This document shows, piece by piece, positions 1 to 12,017 of a stretch of 64,000 nucleotides of DNA. Source of the stretch: Punica granatum (lineage: Eukaryota; Streptophyta; Magnoliopsida; Myrtales; Lythraceae); NCBI RefSeq assembly GCF_007655135.1, contig NC_045128.1, positions 21,918,811 through 21,982,810 on the forward strand. Reading direction: 5' to 3'. Below the pieces are notes generated by a model that was given only the letters and a program-made list of their open reading frames with translations, was not told where the DNA came from and made no database searches. A program made the translations under genes and the position numbers. How positions within the stretch are numbered: position 1 is the stretch's first letter; every line of letters begins with the position of its first letter.

Positions 1-2138
1 AATCCCCACCTAATGAGTGGGAGAGTCAAAATTAAACAAACACACAGAAGTACAGCAAACAATGATAGCACACAGGCTCTGTGCAGAGCGTTTCTTTAAT
101 TATAAAAATCATATAACAAAAACATGTTGACTGTCGAGATAGCATACTGCTTTTACAACTAAGTATATATCTAGTGTACCAACTGATTGTCGCTATAAAT
201 AAAGCATTAAAATTGTAACGTCCTCCCACTCTAAGCTCCATTAAAAGAATCTCAACCAAATATTGGAGGTATGTGACATGTATTCCTTGAAATTCTGTTT
301 TCTCTAGGACCTTGTAAAACAGCATACAAAAATGTTGCAGGGGTAGTAGCCTGCTCTATAAACATCATGCAAATTCATACTATGTCAATGAGGCATATCA
401 ATATAATGCTCTCATGTACTTATCTAAAAATACAGAACGCAATGCTCTGGCATTCAAGGCTGTGCAAATAGTAAATGGAGAATTGAAGAGATATTGTTCA
501 GTTGACAACATTGTCAAATAGAGAGAAAAAAGTGTATCACGGAACTTAAGCACAGGACAGTGATATACGGCATCAACCCCTTCCATTTCCTTTCCCTAGA
601 TATTAGAACTGTCAGATGCATGTCCGTGCCATCCTACATGGAACATCAACCAGTCTGAACATGCGTTGTAAATTAGTACCATCTAATAAAGCTCAATACA
701 GCGTTAATCCCAGTCATATTTCTAGGAGTATAATGAGTACTTACAAGCCAATCTAACAATTCGAATGGGTCCAGATGTGGTGGTAGTTTTACCAAATTTA
801 TTCAGAAAAGAATTGGGATTGACTGGTGCACCTGATCAAGCGCAGAAGCAAAGAGATCCAACACATGGCCCTGACTGACAAGCTGCTTCGCAAGGCCGTC
901 GTAGAACTTGACCGCCTTCTTAAAGAAGGGTGCAGCATCCTTGTCAAGATCCTTGTGTGATCGCACTGGATCAGACATATCCTTGGACACAATCTGCAGT
1001 GGGAGAAACAAAATGTTAACATAATAACTGTATGGATCAGACAGAAGCAAACATCCCATCTGTGGGCATATTGACAAAGATTACCGTGCCAGGGCCTTCC
1101 GTGCAAGGACCACCGACCAAAGCCACAATGCGAGCTCCGGTGCCAGGCAGACAAGCTCCAAGCAATCCAGCAGCAACACTCAATGCCACTCCTGTGCACC
1201 TGGATTGCCTGTTCCCAGGGGCGACGGGCCACTGATCTGTTTGCAATTCATCCAACACCTACACAGCAAATCCAAATCCACAAACAGATATAAATCAAAG
1301 AGAACACCGAAAACCCAACCAAAGTCAATAGATTTCACTCATCCTATAAAGAAGGTAAACCTACTGAATCCAGGGTATACTCGCACTCAGAAGCAGGCAG
1401 TAAGAACCGGGTAACCCCAGAATGGCTGCCTGGGAAGCCATTCTGCACGGCACCCTTCTGAAGCCCGGGAGCACCTGCAGCCCTCCGGCCCGAAACAGCA
1501 AGACCCAGCTGCTCCATAACCTGTTCCTTGCTGATTTCCTTGCTCCCCCTGAAGACATAGACTTTCGAAAGCTCCGAGAAACCCAGTTCGTGGACCTGAA
1601 CCTGGGTCCCATAGGAAACGAACCCAACGAGGGCATTCTCAGGAAGGAGCCCGACGGCTTGCTTGAGGGCGGACTTGGCGAAGCCCAGCTCCTCCTCGAT
1701 CATACAGGTGTCGAGGACGAACATAAACACAGGGGGGTGAGAATTGGGTGGGGAGCCGTCAAAGCTCTGGGGTTGGAGGGGGCTGGAAGGGATAGCATAC
1801 TGCACAGTGGTGTAATGGGGGTAGAGCTCGCCGGGGAGGTTAGTTTCAGAGATCATGGAATAGTGAGGGGGGAAATGGCTGCGGTTGAAGCAGAAGGGGC
1901 AGATCCAGAGCTTGCCAGTGTAGTCGACGCTGGCGCAGGGGTTGAGGACCGCCGAGCACTTGCATCGAAGTGGGGCGTAGGGTAGGGTGGGGATGTCCTG
2001 GTGAGGGCGGAGTGGAGCGATGGAGGCGGCGAGCGGGATCACGCATTTGCTCGCCTCCACCTTGGTCCGCGGCCAGACGTTCCAAGTCATCCTAACTCCG
2101 TCGATGCCCTCGGGATCCATGGCCGCCATCTCCGACAT
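1..2138 (-). CDS. SEC23: SEC23 paralogue, COPII coat subunit, 5' part (runs off the left edge)
   Basis: Sec23 is the GTPase-activating subunit of the COPII inner coat; with Sec24 it forms vesicles leaving the endoplasmic reticulum. Three exons are visible on the minus strand: 2138-1365 (258 codons), 1258-1085 (58) and 993-832 (54), all phase 0 with GT-AG borders. The start is the ATG at 2138, opening [20 protein letters not shown] as in the intact copy at 19153. The zinc-finger segment shows RCKCSA followed by WICPFC, so the first cysteine pair is C-x-C and the second C-x-x-C. The trunk-domain phrases [11 protein letters not shown] and [18 protein letters not shown] follow. Exon 1 is three codons longer than in the plus-strand copy, near the AAGAPGLQ stretch. 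After 832 the gene should enter a long intron (1.7 kb in the paralogue) and no later exon is visible, so the gene is cut by the window edge and need not be broken. The exons are open, which suggests it may be functional. Confidence 0.93.
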
Positions 2139-2842
2139 GATCGCTCGTGAACGAATCTCTCTGACCTCCGATCCGATGCCGCCTTCTCCTCCGCCCCCAG
2201 AGGTTTTCAGAAGTATCGGTTTCCCTTCCGACGACGGGTTTGTTTGGTGGGAAGGTTTGGGGACGAAGGTGAAATTTGCCGGAAGGGCAAGGGATGGATG
2301 GATTCAATTTCCCCTTTTTTCTTTTTTTTCTTTTTTTGTTTTACTTTTACCTATGTCTGAGTCTCTTGTTTAATTAATAATTAATTTATATTATATTATA
2401 TTATATTATATTATATTATATAATGTATCTCATTATTGTTGTCAATAAGACTAGCTGATCCCGCGCGTGGCGCAGCAATTTTTCATCATTTTTATAAAAT
2501 AATTAACAGATGTGAATTACAAATGAATACAAATAAAAATATATAGAAAAATGTAGCTGCATAAGTAAAATCACAATCACAATAAACAAACACGTACTCT
2601 AAATATATAAATCAAACAATATGCTTATAGAGATGGTAATATTATAATATATATAAGTGCTTAGAAAAAAAGAACACAGCGAATATAATGGTGATGAATA
2701 AAATGATTTTATCAAATATTTATAAAGAATTTAGCATAATGAATAGAAAGCATATTAAGTATTTCGATGAATTCTTTCCTATTATAGAAGAAACTTTAAA
2801 ATTTTTCAAAAGTAATTTATTATATATTAATGGTGTACTAGA
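2139..2842. other. 5' flank of the left SEC23 copy; AT-rich DNA with a microsatellite
   Basis: The first ~170 bases are the likely 5' leader and promoter of the minus-strand SEC23 copy, ending in a T-rich tract near 2310-2345. A (TTATA)n-type microsatellite spans about 2383-2424. A GC-rich motif near 2458-2475 (CCCGCGCGTGGCGCAG) stands out from the AT-rich background. No gene is visible. Confidence 0.6.
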
Positions 2843-2948
2843 TCCTGAAACAAAATGCTGATTTGTGCTAAATCGTGACAACTTTAAAAAAAATGTGCTA
2901 TGAAGTGAAAAATAAGGTGAAAATTGTGTTATATAGGGTTATTTTCCC
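2843..2948. repeat. Isolated arm of the palindromic MITE found at 4197-4472
   Basis: This stretch matches the right arm of the 4197-4472 palindrome in the same orientation (shared phrases include CGTGACAACTTT and GGGTTATTTTC). The matching left arm is absent here. It marks the left border of the tandem array. Confidence 0.7.
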
Positions 2949-4196
2949 TTTATTTTATTTGAAAATTCACCGCCCAGAAAAATCTGAAAATTAGTGTGAA
3001 GCTTTATAATAATATCAGGAATATGAGTTAAAAGTTTAAACTACTTTTTAGATCGAATGGTTCACAAAAACTATCAAAATCAAAATACCGAAAAAATTGG
3101 TAAATATTTTTTATCTGAAAATTCACCATCTAGAAAAATTTGAAAATATGTGTGGAGCTTTATAATAATATCAGGAACATGGAGTAAAGTTTCATCTCAA
3201 AACGAGCGATTCACAAAAACTATCAAAATCGAAACACCGAAAAGATAGATAAATATATATTATCTGAAGATTCACTGCTCAGAAAAATATGAAAATCTGT
3301 GAGGAGCTTTATAATAATGTTAGGAACATGGAGAAAAAGTTTCATCTCGTTTTGAGATCGAACAGTTCACAAAAACTATCAAAATTTGAACACCGAAAAG
3401 AAGGATAATTATTTTTTATCTAAAGATTCACTGACCAAAAAAATTTGAAATTTTGTGTGGAGCTTTATAATAATATTAGGAATGTCAGGTAAAATTTTCA
3501 CCTCGTTTTGAGATAGGACAATTCACAAAAGCTATCTAAATCACAACACCCAAAAAAAAAAGTAAATATTTTTTATCTGAAAATTCACTGCCCAAAAACA
3601 TTTGAAAATTTGTGTGGAGCTTTATAATAACATTAAGAACATGGGGTAAAAGTTTCATCTTGTTTTAAAATCGAGCGATTAATAAAAACTATCAAAATCG
3701 AAACACCGAAAAGATGGGTAAATATATTTCATCTCAAGATTCACAGCCCAGAAAAATCTAAAAATCTGTGAGGAGCTTTATAATAATGTTAGGAACGTGG
3801 GAAAAAAGTTTCATCTCATTTTGAGATCGGACGATTCACAAAAACTATCAAAATAGAGCATCGAAAAGAAGGTAATTATTTTTATCTGAAGATTCACCAC
3901 CCATAAAAATTTGAAATTTTGTGTGGAGCTTTATAATAATATCAGGAACGTGGGGTAAAAGTTTCACCTCATTTTGAGATCGGACAATTCACAAAAGCTA
4001 TCTAAATCACAACACTAAAAAAATGTAAATATTTTTTATCTGAAAATTCACTATCCAGAAATATCTAAAAATTAGTGTGGAGGTTTATAATAACATCAGG
4101 AACATGGGGTAAAAATTTCACCTCGTTTTGAAATCGTACGATTCACAAAAACTATCAAAATCAGAACACCGAAAAATAGTGGTAAATATTTTTTAA
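2949..4196. repeat. Tandem array, about eight units of ~155 bp, with trimer substructure
   Basis: Each unit carries a block near GAGCTTTATAATAA, then a TTTCATCTCGTTTTGAGATC-like block, then ATTCACAAAAACTATCAAAA, then a block like TTTTTTATCTGAAAATTCAC. The GAGCTTTATAATAA block recurs near 2999, 3154, 3305, 3459, 3617, 3773, 3926 and 4080. Units 3 and 6 share GAGGAGCTTTATAATAATGT. Units 4 and 7 share an AGCTATCTAAATCACAACAC variant, and units 2 and 5 share CGAGCGATT. This implies a three-unit higher-order period of about 465 bp. There is no coding potential. Confidence 0.9.
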
Positions 4197-4472
4197 GGGA
4201 AAATAGACTCATGTAGCACAGTTTTTACCTTATTTTCACTTTCTACCACGTTTTTAAAAGTTGTCACGATCTAGCACGAATCACCATTTTATTACCAGAT
4301 CTAGCACGCAGTTAAACTCCGTCTAACGGTGTTTAACGGTTTTTAGACGGAGTTTAACAGTGTGTTAGATCCGAGAATAAAATGGTGATTCGTGCTAGAT
4401 CGTGACAACTTTTAAAAACGTGCCAGGAAGTGAAAATAAAGTAAAAATTGTGCTATATGGGGTTATTTTCTC
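4197..4472. mobile_element. Palindromic (foldback) MITE, ~276 bp
   Basis: Two arms of about 130 bp are near-perfect inverted repeats: the left arm runs from GGGAAAATAGACTCATG through CGTTTTTAAAAGTTGTCACG, and the right arm mirrors it and ends in GGGGTTATTTTCTC. The central loop contains AAACTCCGTCTAACGG and its complement. It has no coding capacity and would form a long hairpin. I did not find a convincing target duplication, so the superfamily is open; Mutator-like foldback is one option. Confidence 0.8.
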
Positions 4473-5989
4473 TATATATTATTACATGCAAATAATCTAG
4501 ACAAATTTTAAAATTCGTTGAATATAACATCAATAAAATATAATATAAGTTTATTTAACGAAAAATGAAATGTCAATTCACAGGGAACTCATGGTTATTA
4601 AATAGATTGACTTGAGCAATCGATGATATCTTACTAGGAGCTGCAGGTTCTCAAATGAAACTCCTACGATTCCACTCTTTCGCTTTTCTATATTACTAGG
4701 TGAATTCTCGCGGTAACACCGTGGATCGGGAAAGGTGATGTGATCGATTATTTGGGATGACAATTTCAAGATCATGCAATTACATGGATCGAGATAATAT
4801 ATTCCTCTCTCCTAACAAAAAAAAAAGATAATATATTCTTCTATCTTCATTCATAAAATAATATTAAGTATCTAAAACGTTTGTTATAATTTTTTTTAAT
4901 TTAAAAAAATTTGTTACTAAAATCTTATTATAGATAATTAAAACATAAATTAATAAAAATTTAGAATTTGAGGGATCAAATTGATTTTTCATACATAATT
5001 AGTAAAAAAAAATGTCACATTAACACATAATTAGGATTGGCAATTAAGGACATAGGAAAAAAAAAACCTTCACTACCATGATGCCTCCATAATCTCCTTT
5101 ACTGGCGCCCCAGCAACTTTTTTTTTGAATTTTCAATTCCATAAAGGAAAAAACGAATTACCAATAGCTAGTATCTATATTACACTATTATTTAAGAAAA
5201 TTTCTCATGTTATAATACAGTCACATAATATTCCTTATAATTAAGCTTATTGTAAAAAATAATAATAATATATTTAAACCCAAAAATGTGGTCAATTTTG
5301 TTAAAGAGATGAACAATAATCTCGAGTTGACAAAATAAGGCTGGAAGTCTAGCCATGTGACTTAAAAATTTCAGTATCATGCCATATATAATAGATAATA
5401 TCTCTTAAATATTTAATTTTGAAACTGACTCCAAAAACTTATCCTAAAACTGCTGCATAACAAACTAAAAACAAGTCTCAACACATCTATTTATTTTTTA
5501 CAAAATACACCAGTCAATATGTACGAAACTATTATCATGCAATCAATTGAATATTGATGTGTGTTTTAACGTGTATAATTTTTATCAGTTTATTACTCTA
5601 TATGTAAGCCTCACAACCATATAAGTTTCATTCAATTAAATTTTTCGTGTTTTGTATTGGAGAGAGTTTCCTCTTTATCCCTTCTCATATATTTTTTCTT
5701 GACAATAAAATTTTCTCTTACAAGTCATGAAAAACAATGCTCCTTTTACAAAGAGAATCTCAACAAGTTTGGAGCCAACTACAATTTATAGAGAGGTTTA
5801 TAGAGAGAATCTTTAGGAGTTGGAGCAAACTACAATTGTGTATTGAAGAAAATCATGCAATTCATAAAACTATCACGACATGTCAACATCAATTAAGTGA
5901 AGCAAGCATTTCTTCATTCATTGAATAAGTTGTAATCATTATTTCAATGAATATATATGAATCATATAAATCTATATATAAACATTTAT
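4473..5989. other. AT-rich intergenic DNA
   Basis: This stretch is AT-rich with several A and T runs and only short chance reading frames (for example 4578-4775 minus and 5737-5928 plus) that have no recognisable motif. No RNA gene or transposon ends were found. Confidence 0.5.
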
Positions 5990-5994
5990 AACAT

Positions 5995-7300
5995 TGTTCC
6001 GCCTCTTTTCCACTCGAAACACCTTCTAACACACGCGTGTGGCGGTTAGGATACCAGGCATATCAGGTTGCAGTCCCAAGATAGTAAGGTGGTAGAACCA
6101 CCAGCCGTCCCCACCGGTCTAGTGTATAGCGCCTCGATCCTTGAAGGACTAGCCGGCGGCTAGGTTTCCTAGAGATGAGCTAGTTAGGTGTGTGATGTTT
6201 TGATAGACGATGTTGCGGCCACGAGGGAAAGGCTAGTTTGCTTCTACCAATGTGCTCGTGATTGTTATAGCCCGACTCTTAGAACGGCCCGGAAGCTGGC
6301 CTCGAGGCCATCGAGTCACGGTCTAAAGAGGCCCGTGAGCTAGCTTGTTTCGGCTACAAATAGTCGAGAGAATTAAGCTAAAGGCCAGAACCTTAGCTCG
6401 GTGACTATCTTGACCCTGGAAGCCAAGATTAATTGTGATAACCGACGGATCAGTAGTAGGGTGACCCCAGAATGTCGATATGGTTGCTTTGGAAAGCGGT
6501 TTAGTGCATGATATGTAAAGGTACGAGAAAATTAGATATTGAAAGTTGCAGGTGCGACAAGTAAGGACAAAAAAGATAAGTACGTTAGATTGATGTACCG
6601 AAATGGGGTTTACAATATTAGACCGAATCAATACTTATAGGCCTTAATCTAGAATCGTGCCCCAGATTTCGAATACGGAATAACATCAAAGGATATGAGT
6701 AATTTTCCTAACTAGAAAAATACTCTACCTCTTATTACCTAACTAACATAGTCTAATGAAAGGAAGAAATAAGCCTAATATTCTTGGAGAACAATCCTCC
6801 ATTATTCCTTAATTAACAAAATTAAGTAAAAGGAAATAAATTCAAATATGATGCATATCCAAATGTCCATACCATGTATTCTTCAATTTGGAATCTACTG
6901 CATGTTAATTCTCCATTCCCTTGGAAATTTTAAGTTCATCTCCTTCCTTGGGGATTTCTTCCATCTTGGAGTCAAATATTGCTTCCGTATTCGGCACCCA
7001 TATCTTCTTCTTCTTGGTAATTCTTGTATGGAGGCAATTAAATATGAAATTTCCCAAATTGAGGGATCTTAATAACCTTGGAGTCGTCCATATTCATTCT
7101 AGCCCCATGTTTGGAAACTTCTCTCGATTTCCATCCTTGATCTACCCTACCATACATGGTTGTCCATGATCAGGTTTTGCCGTGAATTCGAGTCGGTTCT
7201 ATCATGGGCTTCAATTGTGAGCTAAACTTCATGGCCCTAATTTAGTTCATTACACATCAAAGCCCAACTTACTACAAAGTGTGAAAAATTAGTGTAAATA
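5995..7300 (-). repeat. 3' LTR of the retrotransposon (left copy)
   Basis: This repeat aligns along its length with 12018-13330. Shared landmarks are the CCCAAGATAGT block, GTGCTCGTGATTGTT, AAGATTAATTGTGATA and CAATCCTCCATTATT. It begins TGTTCC, and its inner end reads GTGTAAATA where the right copy has GTGTAAACA. The G/A-rich minus-strand tract just inside (about 7301-7312, GCGGGAAG) is a plausible polypurine tract. Confidence 0.88.
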
Positions 7301-7360
7301 ATACTTCCCGCATGTCTAGTCCCGGGAGAGTACCAACGGGGCTAGAGATGTAATTATTAG

Positions 7361-8501
7361 CATGGTTGTCAGAATCGTGATTCGAATCTTAGAATCGTAT
7401 GATTCTACGATTCATAGGGGGTACACGATTCCGATTCAATAGGCTGAGTCAGTTTTTGTAAAATCGCTGGTGAATCGGACCTTGAATTGCAGAATTGCGA
7501 AATCGGGCCGATTCTGCGATTTCGGATTCAGCCCAAACTTGGGTGAAGCCCAGCCCAAAGTCGAGCCATCGGGCGAAGGCCAGGCCTGAGTTGTGTCGAA
7601 GCCCAGCCCATTGGTCCTGAGCCTAACACCTTTTTTTTTCCCTCTTTTCCCTTTCTTCTTCTTCGACACTTCCCCTATTCTCCAAACTCCAGTCTCCCAT
7701 TTCTTCTTCATCGATCAGCGACTTTGCCCTAATCCTCCGACTAGGTACCTTTTTCCGTTCGACCAGGTAGAGTCTTATTCTGCCAGTGCCCAAGCTTCGA
7801 CCATCCAAGAAAGAGAGAGAGAGAATATGAGGGTTTAGCACTAAAGCATTGAAGTAGGTTGGTGCAGTCGGGGTTTCCCAGGTTTTCATCCAGCCTAATC
7901 CTTCCTTAGGCCTATCTAAGAAGGTCATCAACGCAGGACCTAATGCTTCATGGGAAGTATTTCCCAGCCCCACCCCAAACCACCCCCCCTCCAAGTTTAA
8001 CGGAAGGAATTGTTTAAGTTAGTTGAAAATCTTAGGTGTGAAAGGGGGAAAGAATCAGGGCAAGTGAAGGGCAAAACAATGGCAAGACAAATAATAAAGA
8101 GAGGTTTGAGCACTAGTTAGGCGAAAATCAAATGGATTCATTAATTATGTTATTAGTCACTCTGTGATTTATCATTTTGTATCATTTTGTACCTTTTATA
8201 CTTTCAGACATTTGCTTTCTCACTATGTTTCACTTGTAACCATTTTCAGCACTTGATTTGCAAGTTCACTAGACGCACTCGGGTAGCACCGGTTAATAAT
8301 TAATTCCTCTGGATGTAGCATTATGTGTTGGGTTATGAAAGTTCTAAACCTTAGTTCACTTATTACCTTAGTTTTTTTTTCTCAGGAACGTATGATACAT
8401 ATATATATATACTGTTTTTTTAATTACAGGTAGAATCTTACGATTCACGATTCTACGACCCTCGACCGATTCTAGGTAGAATCGCGATTCTAACAATCTT
8501 G
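7361..8501. mobile_element. Non-autonomous hAT-like element nested in the retrotransposon
   Basis: Terminal inverted repeats are CATGGTTGTCAGAATCG at the left and CAAGATTGTTAGAATCG at the right (reverse complement). They extend to about 23 bp with four mismatches. A perfect 8-bp direct duplication ATTATTAG lies immediately outside both ends (7353-7360 and 8502-8509). An 8-bp duplication and CA-starting termini are typical of hAT elements. The 1141-bp body has only chance frames, so it depends on a transposase from elsewhere. Repeats of the AGAATCG/ACGATTC motif continue inward from both ends. Confidence 0.88.
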
Positions 8502-8509
8502 ATTATTAG

Positions 8510-9216
8510 TTTCCGCACGAGCCTAGCTTGATCCTTGAATAGTATGGAATGTATTAGTCGTGTATCAGCCATTAGACTTCTAAACTGAATGTTCCTCGTA
8601 GTAATAATTCTAGCGGCCATGTAGCAAGCTAGCACAATGAGTGCATTTTCTAGTCGTGGGGTCGGCCTTAGGGTGGTTGGCCGTAATTGGCCGCTAATCG
8701 AATTCAGCTAGAAACCAACCTTCCAAGCTCTACACGAAGCTTGGGATATTTTGTAGATGATGGAGCCGATTGTTACATTGCGTTCAGCCCCTTTACTCGC
8801 AACTAGCTCTCCCTCAGCCTTCAATGGGAATTCCAACTGCAGTTGTTCGACTGATAACTTCTCGTTAGCCTGAGCAACTGGTAGCTAAACACTTAGAGAT
8901 TGATTAACTAATGACTGTTTCTGACTAGCCAGAGACTGGGTAGTTGGAAACGGATTAGTTGGAGACTGATTAATTGCTAGCCTTTCCGTTCTTCGGCGGT
9001 GTTGCTCACGACACTTTTGGGTTTTCGTGAGCGGTAGTGGATTCTTTGGATGCACCAATGTTCTCTACTGATCAATGGGAACATTAGCAGGTTGGACGAT
9101 GAAGTGCTACTTAACCAGAATCTTTCGAGGAGCTGGCTGCGACTTACTCAGCTACTTCTGATGCGGTTGGGCTGTGATCCTCTAAACTTTTCTTAGGGCT
9201 GATCTAAGCGTGGCAT
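8510..9216. other. Internal retrotransposon DNA between gag and the 3' LTR
   Basis: This is where pol would be expected in a complete minus-strand Ty3/gypsy element. It contains many stops in all frames and no recognisable protease, reverse transcriptase or integrase motif. Confidence 0.6.
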
Positions 9217-9500
9217 CAATCCCTCGAGCGTGCTGATCGCTCGGCTGCTTTACTTTGGTCACGGCTACAGCATTAGCCGCTACCCTTGGGCTTTCTTGAT
9301 GCTTAACTGATGGGTTTTTATCATAGCTATAGGATCAGCTGCGACCCGTTGAGCGTTCTTGGCGCTCGACTAATATTGTCGGGCAATGACTACAGGTCCA
9401 GCTACAACCCCCCGAGCGTACTTCTCGCTCGGCCTATTACTCCCGATCATAGCTGTGGATCAGTTGCAATCCCCCGAGCGTTCTTGAGACTCAATTGATC
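9217..9500 (-). repeat. Minisatellite of ~63-66 bp units in the C-terminal gag region
   Basis: Five degenerate units are anchored by CTCGAGCG/CCGAGCG followed ~16 bases later by GCTCG. They begin near 9217, 9283, 9345, 9409 and 9472. A period of about 63 bp keeps the reading frame, so the units correspond to a ~21-residue protein repeat; the best preserved one reads KNARGIATDPQ on the minus strand. Confidence 0.7.
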
Positions 9501-11987
9501 ATGTTTAATGACAACAATTGGTTGTTCCATAGTAGCCAACTTCTTCTCAACTGACCCCGAATAAGATGAAGTATTTCCTTTGACTAAGAAATTCAAACAA
9601 TAAAGGCATATTTTACCAAGCAGCGCCTCAAGTATTTCCTTCACCTCCTCAGCCATTACGTATTGCTCATTCTCAGGCTTCTGCTTGGGCAAAATGAACT
9701 CCAAATTACCTGCTCCAACAAGCACACTAGTCGAGGCGAGGAATTGGTCTGTGTCAACCTTCATTGGCTTTTCGACAAAAGTAAGTATTCCCCGATTGAC
9801 CTTGTCTTAGATGACATTGTACAAATTCACACAATCTTTACTGGCATTCCTCGAAAAATCGTGGAAATGACAAAAGTCTTTGCCCTTTAATTCTTCCGTC
9901 GTTAGGTGCTTTTGGTCCGAGCCAAACTTAACCAAGCCTGCCTTAACAAGATGATCAAAAATTTCTTCAGTCTTGGAGACATTGAAGGAATAATACTTCA
10001 CTTGGCCAAAGACATTCGGCCTTTCATCTCTTCCTCCTTTTGCCTGAACAAAAGGTGGGCATGCTACAAATTTATCGACGATTATTTCAGCCGTGCCGAC
10101 CTCGTAATCTTCATCATAGTCGTTTAAAATAACATGGACTCTCTGTTTATCCTCTAAGCGACCATATTTTTTTCTCGAAATCTTAGAAATCTCACGTATC
10201 TAGCTGCCTTCTTTGATAACTTAAAGAAATCTTGAAAGTCCAAATCTTGAAACAGCCTTCGCTCAAAGCCGTTTTTGCACATCCGAACAAACTCATATTC
10301 AGGAAGATATGTTCGGCACGTCTGCTTTGCCAGTTTGAATCAGACAATATACTCCTAAACCCTTTCACCCCAACTTTTGAGATAGATTAAACAAATCGCT
10401 GAGAGTTGTCTCAGGTTGAGTCTGGTAGAACTAGGGGTGAAATTTGCCTCTATGTCTTCCAAACTCCTAACTAATTGGGCCAGCAAAGAAGAATACCAAT
10501 TAAAGGTCGTGCTGGTAAGCGGATTGGAGAACAACTGCAATGTTAGATAATCATTCCCGGCTACCTCGCTGCATTGGCTTGTGAACCTCACAATATGTTC
10601 AATAGATGATTGCGAGTCGTCACCAAAAAAAGAAAAAAAGAAAAAAAAAGAGTATCTTAAAGCCCCTATGAAACGGATGGTCTTGGTCCACCCATCGAGA
10701 TATGGCTAGAGGTAAATTGGCCTATCCACGCGGTTTAAAGTAGGCCCATACATATCTCAGATCAACTCTTGCAAGTCGTTCCGATCAATCTGTAGTCATC
10801 GAACTTTTTGTTGTACCAGCTAATTAGCTGGTTGCAATAGTTGTGCGGGTTGTACTTGCCTTTGTTGAACTTGTAGTGGTAGCTAAGCTAGTAAGTAGGT
10901 AGCAAAAACTGGCTGGGGCTAGTAGTCCTAGGGCTGAGAGGCAGCAACGACTGGCTGCAACTAATTAGCAGATTGTTGTTGTACTGGCTGATTGATTGCA
11001 ATCGGCTGACGTTGTTGTAATTGTTGTATCGACTGATTAGCCAGCGTTGCTAGCGGTGTTTGTGTTGCTTGCCGTTGTGGTCCAATTGCATATATATGTG
11101 TTGTTGCTGCACTGGTTGATTAATGACAGCAGCTAGCTGGTTTGTGCTTGCAACTGGTGGCACAGATTGCTGCAGCTGATGAGCTGATGTAGCGGGCTGG
11201 TGCACAAGCTAGTAAGTCGCAGTTGGTGACAGCGTTGGCTGTTGTTGCGTAGGCTGATTAGTTAATGACTGAATCCCAGACTATTGGCGTCCATAGGATG
11301 TAGGTAACGAGGCTGATGGCCCATGAGACGAAGACATGAGCTGTTGAAGTCTGGCTTTTGCCGTGGTTAATGTATGAAAGAGCTCTTGCATCGTTGGATC
11401 CACACAAGGAGCTTGCGATACCTACAGCTCTAGCACGGGATATGGCTACAAAGCTTGAGAAGTCATGGGTACAAGTGGCAATGTCTCACTGTGGGAAGAA
11501 GAATAAGAATATGGCGAATACGGTGAATACGTCAAATATGTCGAGCCACCGTACTACGACCATGATTGGCCTGCTTGTACTTGAGCATATGAATTAGATG
11601 AATTTCCTACCTCCTTGATGGCTAGAGGTTGACTCATCTGCTTAGTGACGACTCGGTGACTTGTTGTGCAGTGACCGACCAAGCTTCCAGCAAATCAAAT
11701 CCGTCATTCATGCGCCTGAGTTCCCTCATCATATCATTCATGGTAAAAGAATTATTCTCGGATTGTTTCTCTATATATTTATCAACTCGAGATAATTGGT
11801 CATTGACATCTGTTGAAGTAACTAGATGTCCATTGACCGCTTCATCTCCAGCCATGTTGCGCTCGACTGACTTGTCGTGGGACGGGTCTTCAATCTTCTT
11901 TTCACTCAGCTCCCTTGGTATGAGGGATCCATCTCCGAAAGTTTCTTTGTTTGGGCACGAGTCAGGACGGGCTTGCAATAACCGCAC
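9447..11987 (-). pseudogene. Degenerate retrotransposon gag
   Basis: Gag is the capsid/nucleocapsid precursor of LTR retrotransposons. On the minus strand, 10591-10355 encodes a capsid-like stretch of the retrotransposon gag family (RFTSQCSEVAGND, then LTSTTFNWY and SLEDIEANF). Positions 10001-9807 encode the typical linker and CH-rich motif ELKGKDFCHFHDFSRN followed by KDCVNLYNVI. Positions 9764-9447 continue with MKVDTDQF, as in the C-terminal part of such gag proteins. A stretch at 11987-11634 is an open N-terminal frame. The region from 11.3 to 10.6 kb is glutamine-rich when read on the minus strand. Frames are interrupted by stops and shifts, so the gene is dead. Family assignment is by motif memory only. 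Confidence 0.75.
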
Positions 11988-11993
11988 CGGTGG

Positions 11994-12011
11994 GTCCCAC
12001 CGGGTGTGCCA
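11994..12011 (-). other. Putative primer binding site of the retrotransposon
   Basis: Six bases inside the 5' LTR the minus strand reads TGGCACACCCGGTGGGAC. It begins with the TGG expected for complementarity to a tRNA 3' CCA end. I do not assign the tRNA. Confidence 0.5.
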
Positions 12012-12017
12012 GACAGT

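Noticed and set aside
1..831. The left SEC23 copy as a truncated pseudogene
   Set aside because: The matching intron in the paralogue is 1.7 kb, so missing exons are expected to lie outside the window; the visible exons are open and correctly spliced.
7301..9216. Search for pol (protease, reverse transcriptase, integrase) in the retrotransposon
   Set aside because: About 1.1 kb of this is the nested hAT-like element and the rest has stops in all frames with no pol motifs.
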